A stretch of DNA of 64,000 nucleotides, from assembly GCF_014650575.1 (NCBI RefSeq), contig NZ_BMVF01000006.1, forward strand, positions 406,284-470,283, written 5' to 3'. The notes beneath the pieces are model-generated. The model did not search any database and had not been told where the DNA came from. It was given only the letters and a program-made list of their open reading frames with translations. The stretch comes from Streptomyces naganishii JCM 4654 (GTDB taxonomy: Bacteria; Actinomycetota; Actinomycetes; Streptomycetales; Streptomycetaceae). Of this stretch, positions 58,941-64,000 are shown piece after piece. How positions within the stretch are numbered: position 1 is the stretch's first letter; each line of letters starts with the position of its first letter. The translations under genes were made by a program, and so were the position numbers.

Positions 58941-59570
58941 ATGGCCGTGCAGGACCACTCCCACCGTCACGTCGGCTTCCACCTGCCGTTCCCCCGCCGC
59001 ACCGGATCGGCATCCGGCTCGGCCACCGCGGCCTCGGAGACGACCGTGACCGGCTCGATCGCCGCCCACGCCCTGGCCGGGCTCCGGATCCTCCTGGGCT
59101 TCGTCTTCCTGTGGGCGTTCCTGGACAAGACGTTCGGCTTCGGCTACGCCACCCCGTCCGGCAAGGGCTGGATCGACGGCGGCTCGCCGACCAAGGGCTT
59201 CCTCAGCTCGGTCGCCGCCGGACCGATGAAGGGCACCTTCCACTCCTGGGCCGGCGACACCTGGGCCGACTGGCTGTTCATGCTCGGCCTCCTCGGCATC
59301 GGCGTCGCGCTGATCGCGGGCATCGGGCTGCGGCTCGCCGCGGTGGCGGGCACCGCGATGATGGCGCTGATGTGGATGGCCGAGTGGCCGCCCGCCAAGC
59401 ACCTGGCCGACGGCACGCCGAGCATGTCGACGAACCCCTTCGCCGACTACCACGTCCTCTACGCCGTCGCCCTGATCGCCCTCGCGGCCGCCGGCGCCGG
59501 CGCCACCTGGGGACTGGGCCGGATCTGGGCCCGTCTGCCCCTCGTCAGCCGCAACCACTGGCTGCGGTGA
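58941..59570 (+). CDS. DoxX-like integral membrane protein
   Basis: 209 residues. A His-rich cytoplasmic N-terminus (DHSHRHVGFHLPF) precedes four TM helices: ALAGLRILLGFVFLWAFLD, WLFMLGLLGIGVALIAGIGL, AAVAGTAMMALMWMA and VLYAVALIALAAAGAGATWG. The pattern matches the DoxX/thiosulfate:quinone oxidoreductase DoxD group by shape, but no activity is proven. The ATG at 58941 (MAVQDHS) has AAAGGG at good spacing; the in-frame ATG at 58932 is too close to it. Likely part of the same hypoxia regulon. Confidence 0.78.
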   Translation: MAVQDHSHRHVGFHLPFPRRTGSASGSATAASETTVTGSIAAHALAGLRILLGFVFLWAFLDKTFGFGYATPSGKGWIDGGSPTKGFLSSVAAGPMKGTFHSWAGDTWADWLFMLGLLGIGVALIAGIGLRLAAVAGTAMMALMWMAEWPPAKHLADGTPSMSTNPFADYHVLYAVALIALAAAGAGATWGLGRIWARLPLVSRNHWLR

Positions 59571-59587
59571 CCGCACGCCGGACCGTC

Positions 59588-59623
59588 ACCGGGGCTCCAC
59601 CGCAGGCGCGGTGGGGCCCCGGT
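59588..59623. terminator. Bidirectional terminator between DoxX-like and ArsR genes
   Basis: A 16-bp stem with one mismatch (59588-59603 with 59608-59623) and a 4-nt loop lies between the convergent stops at 59570 and 59644. Confidence 0.75.
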
Positions 59624-59643
59624 CGTCGTGCGCCGGGCCCGGG

Positions 59644-59988
59644 CTACGACGGGCCGCCCTGAGCCGCCCGCAGGTCGGCCAGGAGCTCGGCCTGTCCGGC
59701 CAGCACCCCGGAGAGGATCGTGCGGGCCACCCGCAGCAGCTCCGCCACGTGCGGGTCGGTCAGCGAGTAGTAGACCGTGGAGCCCTCCTTGCGGGTGACC
59801 ACCAGGCCGGACCGGCGCAGCACCGCCAACTGCTGGGAGAGCGCGGCGGGTTCGATGCCCACCTCGGGCAGCATCTCGGCCACCGCGTGCTCGCGTTCGC
59901 TCAGCAGCTCCAGGACGCGGATGCGCGCGGGATGGCCGAGCGTCTTGAAGAACTCGGCCTTCAGTTGGTACAGCGGCGTGGTCACCAT
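59644..59988 (-). CDS. ArsR/SmtB-family transcription regulator without cysteines
   Basis: 114 residues, winged helix. Motif KTLGHPARIRVLELLSEREHAV, recognition helix GIEPAALSQQLAVLRRSGLVV and wing TRKEGSTVYYSLTD. There is no Cys at all, so neither the usual ELCVCD metal site nor a thiol/persulfide switch is possible; the signal must be sensed differently. It follows the SulP gene on the same strand by 64 nt and probably represses that operon through the palindromes at 60057 and 61833. ATG 59988. Confidence 0.88.
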   Translation of the reverse strand: MVTTPLYQLKAEFFKTLGHPARIRVLELLSEREHAVAEMLPEVGIEPAALSQQLAVLRRSGLVVTRKEGSTVYYSLTDPHVAELLRVARTILSGVLAGQAELLADLRAAQGGPS

Positions 59989-60052
59989 GCTTCGTCCTGG
60001 CTCCGCCGGCTCGACCCGGCTCTGCTGTGCGTCGCGGCAGGCAGTAACAACA

Positions 60053-61780
60053 TCAAGAATTGCGCAGATGTGCAATTCCGTGCGCGGTCCGCGCCGGACC
60101 GGCCGGGCCCACCACTCCCTGGCTCGCCAGCAGGCGGTGGGCCGCCCCGATCGCCTCCGGAGTGGTCGCGTACTCGCCGCCCTCGCGGTGCAGCAGGCCG
60201 AGCACGCCCACGGACTCCAGGACCCGCCGCTGGCCGGCGCGGATGCCCGAGGCGAGCACGGCGATGCCGCGCCGGTTCAGCTTCTCCACCGCGTCCTTCA
60301 GGACGAGGGCGCCGGTGGCGTCCATGGTGGACACGCGGGACATGCGCAGGATCACCACCCGCACGTCGGCCACCTCGGTCAGCTCCAGCAGGAAGCGGTG
60401 GGCGGCGGCGAAGAACAGCGGCCCGTCGAGGCGGTAGGCGACGATGTGCTCCGCGAGCAGGGCGTGCTCCTCGGCACTGTGGTCGCCGCAGTCGAGCGGG
60501 ACCTGGTCGAGACGGGCCTGCCGGGCCACGGCGCGCAGCGCGAGGGCGCCGGCCACCAGCAGGCCGATGACGACGGCGTAGACGAGGTCGAGGGCGAGCG
60601 TGGCGAGCGCGGTCAGCGCGAGGATCGCCGCGTCCGAGCGGGTCGCCCGCGCCATGGCCCGCAGCGAGCCCACCTCCACCATGCGCACCGCGGTGGCCAG
60701 CAGGACCCCGGCGAGCGCGGCCAGCGGGATGCGGGAGACCAGCGGCGCGGCGGCGAACACGATCACCGCCAGCACGGCCGCGTGCGCGAGGGCGGCCAGC
60801 CGCGAGCCGGCTCCGGTGCGCACGTTGACGGCGGTACGGGCGATGGCGCCGGTCGCGGGCACCCCGCCGAACAGCGGGGCCGCGATGTTGGCCAGGCCCT
60901 GCCCGAACAGTTCACGGTCCGGGTCGTGCCGGCGGCCCACCGTCATCCCGTCCGCGACCGAGGCCGAGAGCAGGGATTCCAGCGCGGCCAGCGCGGCGAC
61001 CGCCACCGCCGGGGCGAGCAGCGAGCCGAGCGCGCCGGGGTGCAGGAAGCCGAGCGAGGGCGAGGGCAGCCCGGCGGGCAGGTCACCGATCGGCCGCGCG
61101 CCCTTCAGCCCGGCCACCTGCACCACGACGGTCGCGGCGAGCACGGCCACGATCGAGAACGGCACGGCCGGCCGCCACCGCGCGCCGGCCAGCATCACGG
61201 CCGCCACCGCGAGGGCGCACAGCAGGGCCGTCCAGTTCGGATGCCGTACGAACTCCTCCAGCGCGCGCCAGGCGACGACCAGCACCCGGTCGCCTCCGGG
61301 CTTCGGCACGCCCAGCGCGTTCGGCACCTGCTGGAGCCCGATGACGCACGCGATGCCGAGGGTGAACCCCTCCACCACCGGGGCGGGCACGTAGCGCATG
61401 TACTTCCCGGCCCGCAGCGCCGCCAGCGCGACCAGCATCAGCCCGGCCATCAGCCCGACCGTGAGCACCCCGGACGGCCCGTAGCGGCCGACGATGGGCA
61501 CCAGCACCACCGTCATCGCGCCCGTGGGCCCCGAGACCTGGAGGTCGGAGCCGCCGAACAGCGCGGCGAGCGCGCCCGCGACCACCGCCGTCGCCAGGCC
61601 CGCCCCGGCGCCGAGGCCGGAGGAGACGCCGAAGCCCAGGGCGAGGGGCAGGGCGACGACGGCCACGGTCAGGCCGGCGAGCAGGTCCCGGCGCGGGCTG
61701 CGGCCCATCCCCGCCAGGTCGGCCCGCGAGGGCAGCAGGGACATGAGCCGGGACCCGGCCCGGCTGAGTGGGGACGTCAT
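60053..61780 (-). CDS. SulP-family anion transporter with STAS domain
   Basis: 575 residues. About 10-14 TM helices start after an N-terminal cytoplasmic stretch ([22 protein letters not shown] is the family signature), and a C-terminal STAS domain (about 430-545) contains [22 protein letters not shown]. SulP proteins carry sulfate, bicarbonate, nitrate or dicarboxylates; the cargo is not readable. ATG 61780. Paired with the ArsR gene downstream; divergent from the response regulator. Confidence 0.9.
   Translation of the reverse strand: MTSPLSRAGSRLMSLLPSRADLAGMGRSPRRDLLAGLTVAVVALPLALGFGVSSGLGAGAGLATAVVAGALAALFGGSDLQVSGPTGAMTVVLVPIVGRYGPSGVLTVGLMAGLMLVALAALRAGKYMRYVPAPVVEGFTLGIACVIGLQQVPNALGVPKPGGDRVLVVAWRALEEFVRHPNWTALLCALAVAAVMLAGARWRPAVPFSIVAVLAATVVVQVAGLKGARPIGDLPAGLPSPSLGFLHPGALGSLLAPAVAVAALAALESLLSASVADGMTVGRRHDPDRELFGQGLANIAAPLFGGVPATGAIARTAVNVRTGAGSRLAALAHAAVLAVIVFAAAPLVSRIPLAALAGVLLATAVRMVEVGSLRAMARATRSDAAILALTALATLALDLVYAVVIGLLVAGALALRAVARQARLDQVPLDCGDHSAEEHALLAEHIVAYRLDGPLFFAAAHRFLLELTEVADVRVVILRMSRVSTMDATGALVLKDAVEKLNRRGIAVLASGIRAGQRRVLESVGVLGLLHREGGEYATTPEAIGAAHRLLASQGVVGPAGPARTAHGIAHLRNS
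60057..60078. promoter_or_regulatory. ArsR-type operator candidate before the ArsR gene
   Basis: A 22-bp palindrome with 10-bp arms and one mismatch (GAATTGCGCA and TGTGCAATTC around GA). It spans the 3' end of the SulP coding region, about 70 nt upstream of the ArsR start, and shares AATTGCGCAGAT with the site at 61833-61861. Confidence 0.55.
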
Positions 61781-61832
61781 CGCGCGGTGGCCTCGGCTCT
61801 CTTCCGCCGTACAGAACGGATATAGCATGTAT

Positions 61833-61856
61833 GCAGTTGCAGAATTTTGCAATTGC
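61833..61856. promoter_or_regulatory. ArsR-type operator candidate in the SulP promoter region
   Basis: A 24-bp palindrome with 12-bp arms and two mismatched pairs (GCAGTTGCAGAA and TTTTGCAATTGC), 53 nt upstream of the SulP ATG in an AT-rich stretch that also offers TATA-like sequence. It shares sequence with the palindrome ahead of the ArsR gene. Confidence 0.55.
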
Positions 61857-61903
61857 GCAGATCACAGGACACGCGTATCCGTCCCGGCGTGGAAAGCTGG
61901 AAA

Positions 61904-61933
61904 CAGGGCCGACCGGCCCTGGCCTTCAGTCCC
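61904..61933. promoter_or_regulatory. DosR/DevR-like boxes upstream of the response regulator
   Basis: CAGGGCCGACCGGCCCTG (61904-61921) is a palindrome with 8-bp arms. Adjoining it, GGCCTTCAGTCCC (61921-61933) matches the DosR box core at most positions. Both lie 56-85 nt before the regulator ATG and would allow autoregulation. Confidence 0.5.
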
Positions 61934-61988
61934 CGTTCCGGGGAAGGATTCCCCCTGGCGATCGAATACAGCACAAGGAGAGCGACCG

Positions 61989-62681
61989 ATGACGGACCGT
62001 GAGCCGGCCGGCCCCGAGACCCCGATCCGGGTCTTCCTCATGGACGACCACGAGGTGGTACGGCGTGGGGTGCACGACCTGCTGAACGACGAACCGGACA
62101 TCACGGTGGTCGGCGAGGCCGCCACCGCCGAGCAGGCACTCGTGCGGGTCCCGGCGCTCCGCCCCGACGTGGCCGTTCTCGACGTGCGCCTGCCGGACGG
62201 CGACGGCGTGACGGTCTGCCGGGAGCTGCGCTCCCGCCTGCCTGAGCTGGCCTGCCTGATGCTCACCTCCTTCGACGACGAGGAGGCGCTGCTGGACTCG
62301 ATCATGGCGGGCGCCTCCGGCTACGTGCTGAAGCAGATCCAGGGCTCGGACCTGGTCTCGGCGGTGCGCACCGTCGCCCGCGGCCAGTCGCTGCTCGACC
62401 CGAGCGCCACCACCAAGCTGATGGCCCGGCTGCGCGGCGGCCAGCAGCAGGAGGAGGAGCCGGACGCGCTGCCCGGTCTGACCGACCGGGAGCGGGAGAT
62501 CCTGGCCCTGATCGGCGAGGGGCTGACCAACCGGCAGATCGGCCAGCGCCTCTACCTGGCCGAGAAGACGGTCAAGAACCACATCTCGCGGCTGCTCGCC
62601 AAGCTCGGCGTGGAGCGCAGGATCCAGGCCGCCGTCATCGCCACCCAGGCGCGCGACCGGCTGCGGGGTGACGGCCACTGA
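61989..62681 (+). CDS. DevR/DosR-like NarL-family response regulator
   Basis: 230 residues. Receiver domain with acidic pocket Asp19-Asp20 and phosphoacceptor Asp65 ([13 protein letters not shown]), Thr/Ser switch in [11 protein letters not shown], and Lys in [12 protein letters not shown]. The LuxR-type DNA-binding domain (about 160-225) has [21 protein letters not shown] and the recognition segment [19 protein letters not shown], very like mycobacterial DevR. From memory, S. coelicolor OsdR is a similar protein. Likely master regulator of the arc, pfl, doxX genes. ATG after AAGGAG. Confidence 0.9.
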   Translation: MTDREPAGPETPIRVFLMDDHEVVRRGVHDLLNDEPDITVVGEAATAEQALVRVPALRPDVAVLDVRLPDGDGVTVCRELRSRLPELACLMLTSFDDEEALLDSIMAGASGYVLKQIQGSDLVSAVRTVARGQSLLDPSATTKLMARLRGGQQQEEEPDALPGLTDREREILALIGEGLTNRQIGQRLYLAEKTVKNHISRLLAKLGVERRIQAAVIATQARDRLRGDGH

Positions 62682-62716
62682 CCCCGGCGCGCCTCAGCCG
62701 CTGATCCCCGGCCGAC

Positions 62717-62731
62717 GGGCCGCACCGGCCC
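62717..62731. terminator. Palindromic hairpin between regulator and sensor genes
   Basis: GGGCCGCACCGGCCC has 6-bp arms, extended on both sides by CCGGC/GCCGG with a bulge. It lies 36 nt past the regulator stop and may end that transcript; its core also resembles the regulator boxes. The sensor would then use its own promoter in the 204-nt gap. Confidence 0.4.
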
Positions 62732-62885
62732 GCCGGACTTCCCCCGCCCACCTGGGCGCGCCGCAGGCCGCGGTGCTCCCGGGTCGTACCCATGCCATCC
62801 GTCCGCCGTACCGGTTAGTGTGACTACCGAGCAGTACGGCTGACGTACGGCTTTGGGCACGTCAGAGGGGCTTGGAGGAACGTCG

Positions 62886-64000
62886 GTGGGAAGCTCCGAG
62901 GAGTCGGGGGAGGCGCGCATGCGGCTTCCGCAGCTGCGCCTGGACGAGCTGCTGGAGGAACTGCAGGCGCGCCTGGACGCGGCCCGCGGCACCCGGGACC
63001 GGGTGCACAGCCTGCTGGAGGCGGTGCTCTCCGTCGGCCGCGAACTGGACCTGGAGCAGGTGCTCTACAGCATCGTGGACGCCGCGGCCACCCTCGTCGA
63101 CGCCCGGTACGCGGCGCTCGGCGTGATCGGCCCGGACGGCAGGCGGCTGTCGGCCTTCCACACCATCGGCGTCGACGAGGACGTGATCAAGGAGATCGGC
63201 CCGTACCCGGAGGGGCACGGGATCCTGGGCGAGCTGATCCGGCACCCGGAGCCGCTGCGGCTGGCGAAGCTGTCCGAGCACGCGGCGTCGTACGGTTTTC
63301 CGGCGCACCACCCGCCGATGGACTCGTTCCTCGGTGTGCCGATCCGGGTGCGGGGTCAGGTGTTCGGCAACCTGTACCTGACGGAGAAGCGGGGCGGGCT
63401 GGAGTTCGACCAGGAGGACGAGTCGGTCCTGTCGACGCTGGCGGTCGCCGCGGGCGTGGCGATCGACAACGCGCGGCTGTACGAGGAGTCGCGGCTGCGC
63501 GAGCGCTGGCTGGGGGCGAACGCCGAGGTCACCCACAGCCTGATGTCCGGCAGCGAGCCCGGTGCCGTGCTGGGCCTGATCGCCGAGCGCGCGCGGGAGA
63601 TCACCGGCTCGGCGCTCGCCGCGATGTCCACCCCCGTCAAGGGCACCGACACCCTCACCGTGGAGCTCGCCATCGGCCGGCAGGCCGACGCGCACCGCGG
63701 CCTCGTCCTGCCCGTCGGGGGCACCCTCACGGGCGAGGCGTTCGCCAACGGCGCCCCCGTGACCAGTACGGACATCTCCCAGGACGAGCGGGTCACCGCC
63801 GGGCCGCCCCGCTTCGAGGGCCTCGGCCCGGCGGTCGCCGTCCCTATCGGCGCCGGCGACCAGATCCGCGGTGTGGTGCTCCTCGCCCGCGAGACGGACA
63901 CCAGGGACTTCACCGACCAGGAGGTCGACACCCTGCGCGGCTTCGCGGCGCAGGCGGCGTTGGCGATGGAGCTGGCGGAGCGGCGGCAGGACGCGGAGCA
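62886..64000 (+). CDS. DevS/DosS-like GAF sensor histidine kinase, cut by window end
   Basis: At least 371 residues seen; kinase core lies beyond the window. A short helical N-terminus leads into GAF-A (about 45-200: VHSLLEAVLSVGRELDLEQVL, FPAHHPPMDSFLGVPIRVRG, VFGNLYLTEKRGG) and GAF-B (about 215-370). In mycobacterial DosS a GAF-A His binds heme for oxygen, NO or CO sensing; His142 in FPAHHPPM is at the equivalent place by my alignment from memory. GTG 62886 after GGAGG; an ATG at 62919 after GGGGGAGG is equally possible. Confidence 0.88.
   Translation, partial: MGSSEESGEARMRLPQLRLDELLEELQARLDAARGTRDRVHSLLEAVLSVGRELDLEQVLYSIVDAAATLVDARYAALGVIGPDGRRLSAFHTIGVDEDVIKEIGPYPEGHGILGELIRHPEPLRLAKLSEHAASYGFPAHHPPMDSFLGVPIRVRGQVFGNLYLTEKRGGLEFDQEDESVLSTLAVAAGVAIDNARLYEESRLRERWLGANAEVTHSLMSGSEPGAVLGLIAERAREITGSALAAMSTPVKGTDTLTVELAIGRQADAHRGLVLPVGGTLTGEAFANGAPVTSTDISQDERVTAGPPRFEGLGPAVAVPIGAGDQIRGVVLLARETDTRDFTDQEVDTLRGFAAQAALAMELAERRQDAE

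Overview
The window is chromosomal DNA of a Streptomyces species. It has very high GC, dense genes and Streptomyces-type families: a subtilisin-inhibitor (SSI) precursor, an SAV2148-type HEPN protein, alditol oxidase, a full assimilatory sulfate operon with a Cys leader peptide, and probable leaderless GTG starts. I see no rRNA, tRNA, insertion sequence, CRISPR array or prophage. Every functional call comes from reading motifs; no database search was run.

Layout. (1) 0-11 kb: trehalose/glycogen genes treZ, treY and glgX on the minus strand. Between treZ and treY lie an FHA protein, two paralogous M14 zinc carboxypeptidases flanking an SSI-type inhibitor, and a 15-16 bp minisatellite. (2) 11-19.5 kb: housekeeping and accessory genes (HEPN protein, DEDDh exonuclease, APH-type kinase, MMPL transporter, DUF1697, aldo/keto reductase, ketopantoate-reductase-like protein). 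(3) 19.6-29.1 kb, minus strand: one sulfur operon, read as Cys leader peptide, sulfite reductase, 61-residue zinc ribbon, cysH, cysC, cysD, cysN, sulfonate-type ABC importer, sirohydrochlorin chelatase. The start and stop overlaps suggest translational coupling. (4) 29.2-44 kb: single genes and small operons (GNAT, secreted protein, GAF/winged-helix regulator, AidB-like acyl-CoA dehydrogenase, YihY/BrkB, AraC, two VOC proteins, 2-hydroxyacid dehydrogenase, carboxylesterase, homocysteine methyltransferase, alditol oxidase plus TetR). (5) 44-47.9 kb: an FMN split-barrel protein next to a radical SAM protein with an unusual CX8CX2C cluster, then a sigma-like/zinc-finger/TM/CBM2 fusion.

(6) 47.9-64 kb is the most striking part, an oxygen-limitation island. 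An APC amino-acid exchanger, arcA, arcB and arcC form an arginine deiminase pathway. They are followed by pyruvate formate-lyase with its activase (catalytic Cys-Cys and glycyl-radical motif intact), phosphoketolase, a DoxX-like membrane protein, an ArsR/SulP pair, and a DevR/DosR-type response regulator with a GAF-domain sensor cut by the window end. Each of the three catabolic modules can make ATP or acetyl phosphate/acetyl-CoA without respiration. Palindromes resembling the mycobacterial DosR box (core GGGAC...GTCCC) lie upstream of the exchanger, pflB, doxX and the response regulator. I infer that this is a DevRS-controlled substrate-level ATP regulon in a bacterium usually regarded as an obligate aerobe.
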